Shown here one piece after another: positions 9,166-17,896 of a DNA stretch of 59,468 nucleotides; the stretch's first letter is position 1, and every line of letters starts with the position of its first letter. A program made the position numbers and the translations under genes. The notes under the pieces are model-generated. The model worked only from the letters and a program-made list of their open reading frames with translations, searched no databases and was not told the origin of the DNA. This DNA comes from Verrucomicrobiota bacterium (GTDB lineage Bacteria > Verrucomicrobiota > Verrucomicrobiia > Limisphaerales > UBA9464): assembly GCA_016871805.1 (NCBI GenBank), contig VHCG01000023.1:1-59468 (forward strand), given 5' to 3'.

Positions 9166-10635
9166 TCAGGATTTAACGTAGACGTAAAAAAAGAGTTTCA
9201 GGGCTGACCATGAGCGCCAACCGAAATGAGACAGATGCCGCTTTGCCAGCCATCTTCGGTTCGCCCGGCTCAGTGGGCATTCCCGCTTGCCTGGGTGGGC
9301 CACCTTGCCTACCCGCAGCCAGAATTGCTCGAGCGGCCGCTCGGGCGGTGCTGTCAGTGAGCGTCCTATTGGCGGGGCGATGCGCATGCCCGACCACGAT
9401 GAATCGAGGCGGCGCCGCACCTCCTCTGGCGCGTGCCATTGTGAGCAACGGAGCCTGGTATCTTCTTGCCGGGCCAAGGTCATGCGGTCTCCCTCGAGCA
9501 GTCGGGTGCATGTGACCTGGAATTCTGTTGGGGTTGTGTCGAGCAATTCGTCCGCGTAACTGTAGCCCCACATTACCCCTTTGATGCCCGCGATGTTGCG
9601 ACCCGCCATCAACGCTTCGGGTAGGGCGGTGCCGCCAGGAATGGGGTGGCTGTCGATGTAGACCGAGCAGTCCCGCAGGAGTTGCCGATAGCGATCTTTG
9701 GGAATGCCTTTGCAAATCTCAACCCTGCGGGCGAAGGCCGAGCGAAGCGCCCTCCACCACCAGTCCCGTGACGATGGGCCTAGGACGGTCAATCGGGCAC
9801 TCGGGTTGCGTCGCATTAATTCGGCGAGCACGGGAGGAAGCGACAGACCTGGCAGGGGGCGGAATTTGTACGGTGAGCCTCCAGTCAGGAACATCGGCGG
9901 CCCGACGTTTGCCCCGGCGTTTGCAGGGGCGTCTGCGGCCGGTCGTATCGGTATGCCCACGAAGGTAGACTGTTTACTCGTACCCCGGGCGTCCCGTAGC
10001 TCCCACCCGTAGGCACTGATCTCGAAGACGACGTCGCAAGCGCCGATGCCAGTGGAAAAAACGTGGTCGGCGTGGTTCATGAATCCAATGGGTAGCTCCG
10101 GCCGCATGGCCTTGGCCATCCTGAGCGCCACCGCACCCAGCACATCGTTGGGGTGGATGGACGCGATCACCCTTGTGCCCCTCAATAATACCTTGACCAA
10201 AGCATGAACCCGGGCTAGGGGCGTGTCATGGAGACTGGTGCTCTGCACGTGTTTGACCGGTACGCCTAATGCTTGCGCAGCAAAATCGACGTCTGTCGTA
10301 CTCGTCAGTATGACGGTTACAGGTCGTTCGGTCTGTTCAATCAAGTGCGCCATCAAGGGTGTGTGCCCCCCAGTGCGGTAGACTTTTGTGGCCAAGTGGA
10401 TTTCCGGACCCGTCTCGGCCGCTGGGGCCGTAGGCGGATCGGGCAGGGGTGGCAACTTCTCAAGCAGGATGATTTCCAGAGCATCGAGGCGGTAGATGCG
10501 GCTGTGGTTCTTCCACAGCAGAGTCGCTAACCAGCTCGCGAGATCGAATGCGGACGAGATGTCCCGTTCTGATCGGAGCCTTTGCAAGATGTCGTCGATG
10601 AGGCCTTGCAGGCGAGCGTTGATGTCCCGCTTCAT
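9166..10635 (-). CDS. Glycosyltransferase-like protein of unknown specificity
   Basis: 489 residues, apparently cytosolic. I cannot place it in a named family. The N-terminal third is helical ([16 protein letters not shown]). The middle has [13 protein letters not shown], a glycine loop like that of GT-B enzymes, and [14 protein letters not shown]. The C-terminal domain has [19 protein letters not shown] and [22 protein letters not shown], resembling the E-containing donor-binding motif of GT-B glycosyltransferases. Its start overlaps the stop of the acetyltransferase gene by 4 bases (ATGA), so the two are translationally coupled; transfer of the acetamido sugar made by the fdt genes is a reasonable guess. 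Base composition is lower in GC than the flanking core genes. Confidence 0.6.
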   Translation of the reverse strand: MKRDINARLQGLIDDILQRLRSERDISSAFDLASWLATLLWKNHSRIYRLDALEIILLEKLPPLPDPPTAPAAETGPEIHLATKVYRTGGHTPLMAHLIEQTERPVTVILTSTTDVDFAAQALGVPVKHVQSTSLHDTPLARVHALVKVLLRGTRVIASIHPNDVLGAVALRMAKAMRPELPIGFMNHADHVFSTGIGACDVVFEISAYGWELRDARGTSKQSTFVGIPIRPAADAPANAGANVGPPMFLTGGSPYKFRPLPGLSLPPVLAELMRRNPSARLTVLGPSSRDWWWRALRSAFARRVEICKGIPKDRYRQLLRDCSVYIDSHPIPGGTALPEALMAGRNIAGIKGVMWGYSYADELLDTTPTEFQVTCTRLLEGDRMTLARQEDTRLRCSQWHAPEEVRRRLDSSWSGMRIAPPIGRSLTAPPERPLEQFWLRVGKVAHPGKRECPLSRANRRWLAKRHLSHFGWRSWSALKLFFYVYVKS

Positions 10636-11111
10636 TCGCTGAACTCTTGGGCTACTCGCGCCGGGTTGCCCACCACGGTAGCGCCAGGGGGAACGTCGCG
10701 TGTCACCACTGCGCCGGCACCGACCATCGAGCCCGCGCCGATTCTGAGCCCGGGGAGGATGGTCGCGCCGCCACCGATGCTGGCGCCCCGCTCGACGACA
10801 GTACGCCCCAATGTGAAGTTGTTGTTTCCGCTGCGCGGGTGACGGTCGTTAGTGAAGGTCACGTTCGGGCCTACAAAGACTTCGTCTTCGAGTTCAACGC
10901 CATTCCAGAGTTGGACACCGGATTTGACCGTGACCCTGTTGCCTACCACAACGTCGCTCTCGATGAGGCAGTGCGAGCAGATGTTGCAGTGATCGCCAAT
11001 GCGTGCCCCGCGAAGAATTACAACGAACTGCCAGACCCGGGTGCCTTCGCCGATGTTGCTGGTCTGAACATCGGAGAGCGGGTGGATGAATGGCCCGTTG
11101 GGAATGCTCAC
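10632..11111 (-). CDS. fdtC: dTDP-3-amino-3,6-dideoxyhexose 3-N-acetyltransferase (FdtC/QdtC-like)
   Basis: 159 residues, a left-handed beta-helix acyltransferase. Hexapeptide repeats run from [13 protein letters not shown] to the end; [13 protein letters not shown] carries the family's catalytic and substrate loop, and [19 protein letters not shown] is the standard C-terminal turn. Enzymes of this type acetylate the 3-amino group of dTDP-Fuc3N or dTDP-Qui3N using acetyl-CoA. With the isomerase and aminotransferase upstream this completes a route to dTDP-3-acetamido-3,6-dideoxyhexose; which epimer is made depends on the isomerase and cannot be read safely. It starts at a GTG and is separated from the aminotransferase gene by 880 bases of degraded sequence. 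Confidence 0.8.
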   Translation of the reverse strand: MSIPNGPFIHPLSDVQTSNIGEGTRVWQFVVILRGARIGDHCNICSHCLIESDVVVGNRVTVKSGVQLWNGVELEDEVFVGPNVTFTNDRHPRSGNNNFTLGRTVVERGASIGGGATILPGLRIGAGSMVGAGAVVTRDVPPGATVVGNPARVAQEFSE

Positions 11112-11126
11112 TGGAATTGGTGCCTT

Positions 11127-11262
11127 TTAGGACAATAGTTGACTGTGATGTCGAGCCGCGCTTTTGGCCAGCAGATTGAGGCCATCTGTGATCAGTTCTT
11201 CCTGGCGGATGCGACCGCGCATATAGCCGAATCGCCCGCCTCGGCGTGCCTTCTTGCAAGAA
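11127..11262 (-). pseudogene. Possible 3' remnant of a sugar-nucleotide transferase gene (RmlA-like), weak
   Basis: One minus-strand frame ending at TAA 11127-11129 reads GYMRGRIRQEELITDGLNLL, then AKSA. It resembles the C-terminal helices of glucose-1-phosphate thymidylyltransferases (G-Y-I-x-x-E-E-L-I-...-L-x-K-S-x-Y-G). The final residues diverge and there is a stop shortly upstream. An rmlA gene would fit the dTDP-sugar pathway encoded here, but the match is short and by eye only. Confidence 0.25.
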
Positions 11263-11382
11263 TGCTTTCATCGGCTTTGTTTAACTGTGCGAAAACATGA
11301 GGCTGGGAGGGCGGCAGTCCAGCCATCGCTTCAGGTCATCGGCGGTTGAAGATATGTGCGGAGTTGCGTATGTCATGAAAGG

Positions 11383-11988
11383 TTAATTCAGGTCGTAAAA
11401 GCGCCGTAGTGACGCGCGAGGCGTTGCGTCACATCTGACGAGCCGAAGCGGATCCCGTGCGTTGTCTCGGATTTGCTGTCGAAGCGTTACATCGGTAATC
11501 ATGATCTCTGGCTTGCGTATGTCGGGGTAATCAATCTCTCCTCCAGTGCGAGCAGCAGCTTCTTGGAAGCGAAGCGAGGAGCCATCGTTGCCTAAGGTGA
11601 CTGCGGAGCTGGCGTGGCGCGAGGGGGCCCGATGGAGTCCCGCTGCAGGCGCCTGATCATCGGGTGGAGCTCGCTGATTGAACCATGCGATTGTAGGGTG
11701 GGATCAAGCCAGTGTCGCGTGCGCGACTGCCTTATTCAGCGTGAAGCGGCTATAATCTTCGGTGCCGCGGATTTCGCTGAAGGGATGTAGCACCGAACCT
11801 AAGGCGCGACTGCCATCGAGCGAATGAGGGGTCGAATTTACAGGACAGAGGAACTCCGTCTCGGCGCGCGCCAGGAATTCCTAACAGCTCTGGATTGCAC
11901 ACCACTCCTGATCCAAGTTGCGGGTGCCAGAGGGGATCAGTGAGACATCGTGTAATGAATGGCGGTTGGATATGCCCAATGGCTGGTG
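11383..11988 (-). pseudogene. Degraded reading frame with two in-frame stops, family unknown
   Basis: After the stop of the aminotransferase gene one minus-strand frame stays protein-like for about 200 codons and is interrupted only by TAG at 11881-11883 and TGA at 11704-11706, before a final TAA at 11383-11385. Protein-like stretches include PSGTRNLDQEWCAIQSC, FLARAETEFLCPVNSTPHSL, HPFSEIRGTEDYSRFTLNKA, EIDYPDIRKPEIMITDVTL and DPLRLVRCDATPRASL. At 11704 TGA may replace a Trp codon. I do not recognise the family; the context suggests a former glycan-modifying or glycosyltransferase gene between fdtB and fdtC. No start codon is evident, so the 5' end is probably also lost. Confidence 0.5.
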
Positions 11989-11990
11989 GT

Positions 11991-13094
11991 TCAGTGCCTG
12001 AACGAGGCGATGGACAGGGCCACTCGATGTTGTTCTGCCTCGGTCAGTCCAGGGTACATCGGCAGGCTCAGGACTTCGCTGCAAAGGCATTCTGTCAGCG
12101 GGTACGAATTGCCCGGCATCTGGCTGGCATAACAAGCCTGCTGATGCGGCGGCACAGGGTAGTGAATGATCGTCTGGATGCCTTGATCCCGGAGGTGAGC
12201 CTGCAACGCGTCCCGGTGTTCGCTGCGGATGACGTACAGGTGCCAAACGGGCGTTACCGATTCGGGGACGCTAGGCCGGATGACGTGCAGGCCGCCCAGG
12301 AGGTAGTCGTAGCGTGCCGCGATGGCTCTGCGCTCTTTGTTCCACTCTCCAAGCTGGCGCAGCTTGACACGTAGGACGGCCGCCTGGATCTCGTCGAGTC
12401 GGCTGTTGCAGCCTAGCGCTTGGTGGTCGTACTTCTTCTCCGATCCGTAATTGCGCAGCATTCGAACCCGGCCCGCGATGGCGGGGTCGCTTGTGACCAC
12501 CGCACCACCGTCCCCAAGCGCACCCAAGTTCTTTCCCGGGTAGAAACTGGTGGCGGCCGCATGTCCCAGCGAGCCGGTCGGTCGGCCTTTGTAGAGGGCG
12601 CCTTGGGCCTGTGCGTTGTCCTCGATCACCACTAATCCATGCCGATCAGCCAGCGCCATGATGGGGTCCATGTCGGCGGGCTGTCCGTACAGGTGTACCG
12701 GCATGACGCAGCGTGTCCTGGGCGTGATGTGAGCCTCGATCAATGCAGGCGAAAGGTTGTGGGCGCGTTCATCCGGTTCAACGGGAACGATGGTGGCACC
12801 GACAGCAGTCACCGCCAGCCATGTCGCAATGAAGGTATTGGTGGGGACAATGACCTCATCGCCTGGGCCAATTCCATAGGCACGCAGCAACAGCGCCAGC
12901 GCGTCCAACCCGTTGCCCACCCCCACGCAGTGCGCGACTTCGCAGTAGGCAGCGAACTCTTGCTCAAACGCTTCCAGTTGCAGACCCTGGACGAAACAAC
13001 CCGAATCAAGCACGCCCTTCATGGCGGATTCGAGTTCCTTGCTGATGACCTGGTGCTGGCGTGTCAGGTCGACGAATGGGATGTTGGCGGCCAC
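11991..13094 (-). CDS. fdtB: dTDP-3-keto-6-deoxyhexose 3-aminotransferase (FdtB/QdtB-like, DegT/DnrJ/EryC1 family)
   Basis: 367 residues, a PLP-dependent sugar aminotransferase of the DegT/DnrJ/EryC1/StrS family. FVDLTRQHQ at the start, [19 protein letters not shown] (cofactor phosphate loop), [11 protein letters not shown] (Asp that contacts the pyridine nitrogen) and [17 protein letters not shown], whose Lys forms the Schiff base, are all present. It would transfer an amino group from glutamate to the 3-keto sugar made by the adjacent isomerase. It starts at a GTG preceded by AGGA, 13 bases after the isomerase stop, so the two genes form an operon. Less GC-rich than the housekeeping genes in the window. 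Confidence 0.88.
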   Translation of the reverse strand: MAANIPFVDLTRQHQVISKELESAMKGVLDSGCFVQGLQLEAFEQEFAAYCEVAHCVGVGNGLDALALLLRAYGIGPGDEVIVPTNTFIATWLAVTAVGATIVPVEPDERAHNLSPALIEAHITPRTRCVMPVHLYGQPADMDPIMALADRHGLVVIEDNAQAQGALYKGRPTGSLGHAAATSFYPGKNLGALGDGGAVVTSDPAIAGRVRMLRNYGSEKKYDHQALGCNSRLDEIQAAVLRVKLRQLGEWNKERRAIAARYDYLLGGLHVIRPSVPESVTPVWHLYVIRSEHRDALQAHLRDQGIQTIIHYPVPPHQQACYASQMPGNSYPLTECLCSEVLSLPMYPGLTEAEQHRVALSIASFRH

Positions 13095-13107
13095 CGGAAT
13101 TCCTGAG

Positions 13108-13530
13108 TCAGGCTGTTTGTCGTTTCAACTTCGCAACCTGCACGAACTCGTCGTGGTCGCGGTAGTAATCGGATTCATCGAAGCGTTCGGAGGCCATGAC
13201 CAAGCAGACGGCTGCCGACGAGAAATTGTCGATTTCCCGCCAGATCATGGTCGGTATGAGCAGGCCGTCATAGCCTCGGTTTAGGTGGATGGTCTTGCGC
13301 TCGGTGCCATCGTCCAGGTGGATGTCGAACGAGCCGGAGATGGCGATGATGAGTTGTTGCAGCGCCTTGTGCGCATGGCCGCCGCGTTCTGCCCCGCCAG
13401 GGACATCGTAGAGAAAATAGACGCGCTTGATGTCGAAGGGAATGTGATTGTGCCCTTCAATGAACGTCAGGTTGCCGCGGGGGTCTGAAATCTTCGGAAG
13501 CTTGATGAGCTTGCAGTCGTGGATGGTCAT
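13108..13530 (-). CDS. fdtA: dTDP-4-keto-6-deoxyglucose 3,4-ketoisomerase (FdtA/QdtA-like)
   Basis: 140 residues, a cupin of the WxcM-like/FdtA family. [17 protein letters not shown] at the start, [12 protein letters not shown] and [12 protein letters not shown] (the catalytic His pair), then [11 protein letters not shown] are diagnostic. It moves the keto group of dTDP-4-keto-6-deoxyglucose from C4 to C3, giving the galacto (FdtA) or gluco (QdtA) product; I could not decide which. The substrate needs RmlA and RmlB, neither of which is intact in this window. The ATG at 13530 is preceded by an excellent AAAGGAGAG ribosome binding site. It is the first gene of the minus-strand cassette fdtA-fdtB-(degraded gene)-fdtC-glycosyltransferase. 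Confidence 0.88.
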   Translation of the reverse strand: MTIHDCKLIKLPKISDPRGNLTFIEGHNHIPFDIKRVYFLYDVPGGAERGGHAHKALQQLIIAISGSFDIHLDDGTERKTIHLNRGYDGLLIPTMIWREIDNFSSAAVCLVMASERFDESDYYRDHDEFVQVAKLKRQTA

Positions 13531-13920
13531 GAATCTCTCCTTTGGACCGTACTTTTCGTGCGCATGCTTTTTGTGCGAATAATCACTGCTATGCGGTGCG
13601 CGTTTGATACGTGGATCAAAGGTGAGTGTCTAGTAGCGTCAAGTGCTTGCGCCACGTAATCAGCGGCCCCTCCCTCTTACGTGTGGAACGGGGCATCAAA
13701 TCCTGCCGCCTGCATTTCCCCCATTCGCGCCTCCGCGATGGACTGGTAACTCGGAAATATATCCTCCGGGATATCCGTTTGCTGTATTTGACAGAAATCG
13801 CTTCCTCGACGCCTCGCAACTCAAGGAGGATTGTTTTTCAGCTAGGCCATAAACATGGGAAATTGCCCCTCGGTGAGCTGTTGACAGCGGTCTTTTGTGG
13901 CGGTTAGGAGGTCGAATTGC
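13531..13920. other. Leader region of the fdt cassette
   Basis: 390 bases without a convincing gene, clearly lower in GC than most of the window. It holds the fdtA ribosome binding site, an operator-like inverted repeat (13603-13620) and presumably the cassette promoter on the minus strand. It ends at the target duplication of the IS5 element, so any sequence that once continued past 13920 now lies beyond 15153. Confidence 0.4.
13603..13620. promoter_or_regulatory. Operator-like inverted repeat upstream of fdtA
   Basis: TTTGAT and ATCAAA half-sites separated by six bases form a perfect 6-bp inverted repeat about 75 bases before the fdtA start. A regulator-binding role is inference; no adjacent regulator gene is present. 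Confidence 0.25.
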
Positions 13921-13924
13921 CTAA

Positions 13925-15149
13925 GGAAACGCTGATTTAATCGCCAGCCTTGGTGCGGGTGGCCTTGCGACTGCTGGGGTTTGGGCATGGAACGCCAGCT
14001 GAGTTTTGCCCAATCGGAGTATGCGCGGAAGAAGAAGACCACGCGGCGGGACAAGTTTTTGGCGGAGATGGAGGCGGTGGTGCCGTGGGCACGGCTGGTG
14101 GCGCTGATCGCGCCGCACTATCCGAAGGGCCGGCGCGGCCGGCCGCCCCTCGGCGTCGAGCGGATGTTGCGCGTTTACTTCCTCCAGCAGTGGTATGTCC
14201 TGGCCGACGAGGCGCTGGAGGACACGATTTACGACAGCCAGGCCATGCGCGGCTTCGTGGGCGTTGATCTGGGCGCCGAAGGCGTGCCCGACGCCACCAC
14301 GCTGCTGGGCTTCCGCCACCTGCTGGAACGGCACGAACTGACCCGGAGCCTTTTGGCGGAGGTCAATGCGCTGCTGACCGAGCGGGGCCTGCTGCTGCGT
14401 GCCGGCACGCTGGTGGATGCCACCATTATTGCCGCCCCCAGTTCGACCAAGAACCGGGCGCGCGCACGCGACCCCGAGATGCACCAGACCAAGAAGGGCA
14501 ACCAGTGGCATTTCGGCATGAAGGCGCATATCGGGGCCGACGCGGACTCGGGCCTGGTGCACCGGGTGGTCGGCACGGCGGCCCACGTGTCGGACCTCAG
14601 CCAGGCGCACGCATTGCTGCACGGGGAAGAGCAGGCCGCCCACGCCGACGCGGGCTACACCGGGGTGGAAAAACGCGCGGAGATCCTCGCCCAACACCCC
14701 CGGGTGGAATGGCGGGTGGCGCTCAAGCGGGGCAAGGTCAAGGCCTTGGCCGAAGGCTGGGTCAAGGACCTGACGCAAGGCTTTGAAACGCTCAAGGCCC
14801 GGGTGCGGGCGCGGGTGGAACATCCCTTCCACATCGTCAAGAACCTGTTCCACCACCGGAAGGTGCGCTATCGGGGGCTGGCCAAGAACACCGCCCAACT
14901 GCACACGCTCTTCGCCCTGGCCAACCTCGTCATCGCCAAGCGCGCGCTGCTGGCCCCGGCCCGGGCCTGAAACGCGGCCGGGCCACCGGCGCAGGCCCCC
15001 GGAAAGCCGGTCCGTGCGTTCCGCGCGGCCCCGCCGCGTTGGCCGGACCCGCTCCGAACCATCCCAGCACAGCCAGTTGGCCACCCGCGTGATGCAAATT
15101 CAGCGCCGGTTCGCCCCGCTGCGGTTAACCCGATTTATTCAGCGCCTCC
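13925..15149 (+). mobile_element. IS5-family insertion sequence, complete (1225 bp)
   Basis: The element carries one transposase gene. Its ends are imperfect inverted repeats: 13925 starts GGAAACGCTGATTTAATCG and the reverse complement of the right end (15149) starts GGAGGCGCTGAATAAATCG, 15 of 19 positions alike. It is flanked on both sides by CTAA (13921-13924 and 15150-15153), fitting the YTAR 4-bp target duplication of the IS5 group. An intact transposase and perfect duplication suggest a fairly recent insertion. It lies in the spacer between the fdt cassette and the next glycosyltransferase and does not obviously break a gene. Confidence 0.92.
13987..14970 (+). CDS. IS5-family transposase (DDE type)
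   Basis: 327 residues from the ATG at 13987. The N-terminal IS5-type domain (DUF772-like) contains RLVALIAPHYPKGRRGRPPL and MLRVYFLQQWYVLADEALED. The DDE catalytic domain contains LVDATIIAAPSSTKN (first Asp), HADAGYTGVEKRAEIL (second Asp) and RARVEHPFHIVKNLFHHRK (the Y-[2]-R-[3]-E-[6]-K type motif with the catalytic Glu). It cuts and pastes the surrounding element. The gene is full length and without frameshifts, so it may be active. Codon usage is as GC-rich as the host genes. Confidence 0.93.
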   Translation: MERQLSFAQSEYARKKKTTRRDKFLAEMEAVVPWARLVALIAPHYPKGRRGRPPLGVERMLRVYFLQQWYVLADEALEDTIYDSQAMRGFVGVDLGAEGVPDATTLLGFRHLLERHELTRSLLAEVNALLTERGLLLRAGTLVDATIIAAPSSTKNRARARDPEMHQTKKGNQWHFGMKAHIGADADSGLVHRVVGTAAHVSDLSQAHALLHGEEQAAHADAGYTGVEKRAEILAQHPRVEWRVALKRGKVKALAEGWVKDLTQGFETLKARVRARVEHPFHIVKNLFHHRKVRYRGLAKNTAQLHTLFALANLVIAKRALLAPARA

Positions 15150-15170
15150 CTAATGAGCGTCGCTCGCCAC

Positions 15171-15184
15171 AGGTCACGTGACCT
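15171..15184. repeat. 14-bp perfect palindrome next to the IS5 insertion
   Basis: AGGTCACGTGACCT reads the same on both strands. It lies 18 bases beyond the right target duplication. It may be an operator or chance; nothing else supports a function. Confidence 0.3.
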
Positions 15185-15239
15185 CCCATCGCGTCAATAG
15201 AGAAAAGTGCGTCTTTTGGAGAAAATTCAGGAAAACTAT

Positions 15240-15380
15240 GCGAGGGCTCTTTTCCAATCTCCGAGACATGCTTGATGGGTCTTGAGAGATGTATTTGTCG
15301 TTCTGGAAGCCATAGGCTGCCTTTTTGAGGATCTTGATTCTATAGTTTAGCCCTTCCCGCCACTTGGTTCTCTGTGCTGG
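15240..15380 (-). pseudogene. C-terminal remnant of an ISL3-like transposase
   Basis: The minus strand reads QRTKWREGLNYRIKILKKAA, then YGFQNDKY. This matches the end of ISL3/IS204-type transposases, where N-x-x-I-x-x-x-N-x-x-I-K-x-x-K-R-x-A-x-G-[FY]-x-N-x-x-x-F is typical. The preceding and following residues do not continue the family, so only a fragment is left. Found within the 350-base gap between the IS5 element and the next glycosyltransferase gene. Confidence 0.4.
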
Positions 15381-15500
15381 TTTTCTCCCGATAGCGCGGA
15401 AATAGGTTGTAGGACCCTTCGACCGCAGCCGGAGTCGAATTGTTATCGGCCATACGGTTGGAATCTCCATCTCGCCCCAATCCCCAATCCCAGAAATCCG

Positions 15501-16460
15501 CTAACGAACGTGTTTTTTGGCCGAGCCAGTTTTGGGTTTTGAGCCATGCCTGTTCCGCGCCTCTTCGAAGGAAAGTGGAGTACCCTTTCGGTGGATCAGA
15601 TCTCGGGATTCCAGGAAGAGCCCCAAATTTAAACGTAACTTCCTCCAGGGCGTCGAATGTTTGCCAGTAAACAGACTCCGGGTTCCATGCCATGTGAGGC
15701 GCCAAGCGGCCCTCACCATGTCGCGCCGTGCTAGGGCCACAGCTTTCTCGGGTCCGTAGTGCTTCGCCCAGAAGCGATGCATGCCCGACATTTTTCGGCG
15801 AGTTACTTCACCGAGATCACGACCCGACTCACTTGCTCCGCCGGTGTGTCGAACAGCGACATCTGGAATGTGTCCTATGGCCCATCCGGCCTGGCGCACC
15901 CTTAGACAAAAATCAGTCTCCTCGCTGTAGAGGAAAAAATCGGGGTCGAATCCTCCGATCAGTTGATAAACCGGTCGTCTAACGACCATAGCGGCACCGA
16001 CCACCCAGGCGATCTGCCCAGGCAGGTGGGAAAAATCGAGGCCCGAACGCTTGTCACCAGGATATCCCCGAGCGACCGGCCACTCCTCCTCTCCCTTTTC
16101 ATTTAAGGCCAGCAATCCTGCCATTCCCCAATCGGGCTGCCGTTTGAATCGTTGCACTACATTCGAGAGCCCATCGTTTGTCTCAAGGGCTGCATCTGGA
16201 TTCAGAATCAGCACGAGATCCCCATGACTCGAATTGAACCCACGATTGTTGCCACGGCCAAACCCCTCGTTCTCGGTCGCTTTGAAAACGTTTGCGGATG
16301 GGATCTCGCGGCGTACAACGGCTTCAAGCCCCTCCTCCGCACTGTTATCCACCACAATCACCTCGAATGAAACATCCCGCTGTCCGCTGATCGATCTCAG
16401 TGCTCGGGGTAGGACCTCCGCGGATTTGTATGCGACGATGACAATGCTGACTTCAGGCAC
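15501..16460 (-). CDS. Family 2 glycosyltransferase (rhamnosyltransferase-like)
   Basis: 319 residues. VSIVIVAYKSAEVLPRALRS and FEVIVVDNSA form the nucleotide-sugar site. ATENEGFGRGNNRGFNSS and LILNPDAAL (the D-x-D-like metal site) are signature stretches of the WcaA/rhamnosyltransferase subgroup of GT2, and the acceptor side has GGFDPDFFLYSEETDFCLRV with the catalytic E-D pair. The C-terminal 70 residues are basic and may associate with the membrane. Donor unknown; dTDP-rhamnose is the commonest donor in this subgroup. It begins at a GTG with no strong ribosome binding site. Confidence 0.85.
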   Translation of the reverse strand: MPEVSIVIVAYKSAEVLPRALRSISGQRDVSFEVIVVDNSAEEGLEAVVRREIPSANVFKATENEGFGRGNNRGFNSSHGDLVLILNPDAALETNDGLSNVVQRFKRQPDWGMAGLLALNEKGEEEWPVARGYPGDKRSGLDFSHLPGQIAWVVGAAMVVRRPVYQLIGGFDPDFFLYSEETDFCLRVRQAGWAIGHIPDVAVRHTGGASESGRDLGEVTRRKMSGMHRFWAKHYGPEKAVALARRDMVRAAWRLTWHGTRSLFTGKHSTPWRKLRLNLGLFLESRDLIHRKGTPLSFEEARNRHGSKPKTGSAKKHVR

Positions 16461-17040
16461 GCTTCCCGGTTAGCGGGTCAATGCCGGATCGTCAAACCTT
16501 CGTCTGGAACCACCTCTGGCGACCTGAGTGGTCTACGCCAGCGATTCCGCGCTCAAACAGGGAATCCAGATCCTTTTCCTATTCAGCTCCCTCTGGTTTT
16601 CTGGTCGTTTTGTGTTAGCCGAATGTTTTCAATCTCCTGGTCCCACGATTTTTCGGTGTTGTCTCGCTGGTTGCCTTGGCTCGATCTCTCTGTGTCGAGC
16701 CTATCCCCTCCGAATATCGCGTTGTCGGCTGCGCGATAGGATGCCACGCCTACATGTTCAAATGGTTCACTGATTTTGAGGCGGTCAATAAGAGCCCGTC
16801 GGCCGTCGGCTTTAGGGGGAGAGCCGGCTTGTTCCACCGGAGGATGTCGACGTACTCGCCCGGGCGAAGACGGATGTGGCACTCGGAGCCCGCATCCCAG
16901 AAACCGAGCGATAGCGCCTCCATAAACGTGTCGCCGGACGGGTTTCGCTCGAGCGCTACACCCCGGGACACTCTCGCTCTCCACCCTGACCTTGGAACCA
17001 GGAGTTAATTTCCGTTGTTCCACTCCTCTTGACCAAACCC
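16461..17040. other. Gene-poor spacer with a fragmentary reading frame
   Basis: 580 bases between a minus-strand glycosyltransferase and a plus-strand deacetylase. The minus strand from about 16971 to 16750 reads ALERNPSGDTFMEALSLG, then ECHIRLRPGEYVDILRWNKP and ends at TAG. It looks like the C-terminus of a real protein, but an upstream stop cuts it off after about 20 further codons and no start is visible. I read this as another gene remnant of unknown family. Nothing else is recognisable here. Confidence 0.35.
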
Positions 17041-17841
17041 ATGCGCGAAGTGACTGACATCCCGGCCGACGGCCATGCCCCGCTGGCCCCGGGGACTCCC
17101 GGCGTGTTCACCCGCCTGGAACCATTTGGCGTCGGGGGGCTCGACGGGGGATCCCTGTCCCTGATGTACCACAAGCTCGGACCCCGACCCCGGGGAGTCC
17201 GGATGAAGGGACTGTATGTCCCCGTCCGACTGTTCCAGCAGCAGCTCGAGGATCTCCAACGGGCCGGATATCGCTCCGTGTCGACGGAGGGGCTCGCCTC
17301 CGACGGCGGGGCGCGGAGGGTGGCCCTGACCTTCGACGACGGGTTCGTCAATGTGCTGACCCACGGCCTCGAGCCGCTTCGGCGGTCGGGTTTCCAGGCC
17401 ATCCAGTTCCTCGTGTCCGATCTCCTCGGGAAGACCAACGTCTGGGAACAGCAGCAGGGCGAGGCCTCCGAACCCTTGATGGATGACGTGCAGGTCCGGG
17501 AGTGGATGGCGGCCGGTCATGGGATCGGTGCCCACACCCGGACCCATCCCTGGCTGACCCGCCTCCCGTTGGTGGAGGCGCGTGAGGAGATCCGGGGGAG
17601 CAAGGCACGCCTCGAGGACCTGTTCGGGTGCCCGGTCCACCATTTCTGCTATCCCTATGGGGACTGGAATCCCGCCGTTCGGGATCTCGTGGAGGAGGCG
17701 GGCTTCGTCACCGCGTGCACGACCGAGCCGGGACTCAACCGTCCCGGAGGAGACCCGTTCCGGTTGAGGCGTCTGACCGCCCGGTATGCGTCGAGGAACT
17801 GGACCAACCTCGGCCGGCTGCTGCGTCGATGGCTGGGGTGA
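17041..17841 (+). CDS. Polysaccharide deacetylase (NodB-like, CE4 family)
   Basis: 266 residues. MYHKLGPRP near residue 45 and ALTFDDGFVNVL give the CE4 motif 1 (Asp-Asp). AHTRTHPWLTRL is motif 2 with the two metal-binding His residues, and HHFCYPYGDWNPAVRDL is motif 3 (the R/Y-P-x-G-type loop). It would remove N-acetyl groups from a glycan, probably while the polymer is assembled or exported. No signal peptide is visible in the first 40 residues, so a cytosolic or membrane-associated substrate is possible. It closes the polysaccharide region and runs convergently towards the PVC heme protein gene, 55 bases away. Confidence 0.85.
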   Translation: MREVTDIPADGHAPLAPGTPGVFTRLEPFGVGGLDGGSLSLMYHKLGPRPRGVRMKGLYVPVRLFQQQLEDLQRAGYRSVSTEGLASDGGARRVALTFDDGFVNVLTHGLEPLRRSGFQAIQFLVSDLLGKTNVWEQQQGEASEPLMDDVQVREWMAAGHGIGAHTRTHPWLTRLPLVEAREEIRGSKARLEDLFGCPVHHFCYPYGDWNPAVRDLVEEAGFVTACTTEPGLNRPGGDPFRLRRLTARYASRNWTNLGRLLRRWLG

Positions 17842-17896
17842 CCGACGCCCCGGACTCTCGGAGTCCCACCCGGAGCCGGGGAGGGAACGCGACGGG

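Noticed and set aside
10894..11271. 125-codon minus-strand frame overlapping fdtC
   Set aside because: Out of frame with the acetyltransferase and without family features beyond it.
13616..13819. 67-codon minus-strand frame upstream of fdtA
   Set aside because: No ribosome binding site, basic random-looking sequence, probably part of the leader region.
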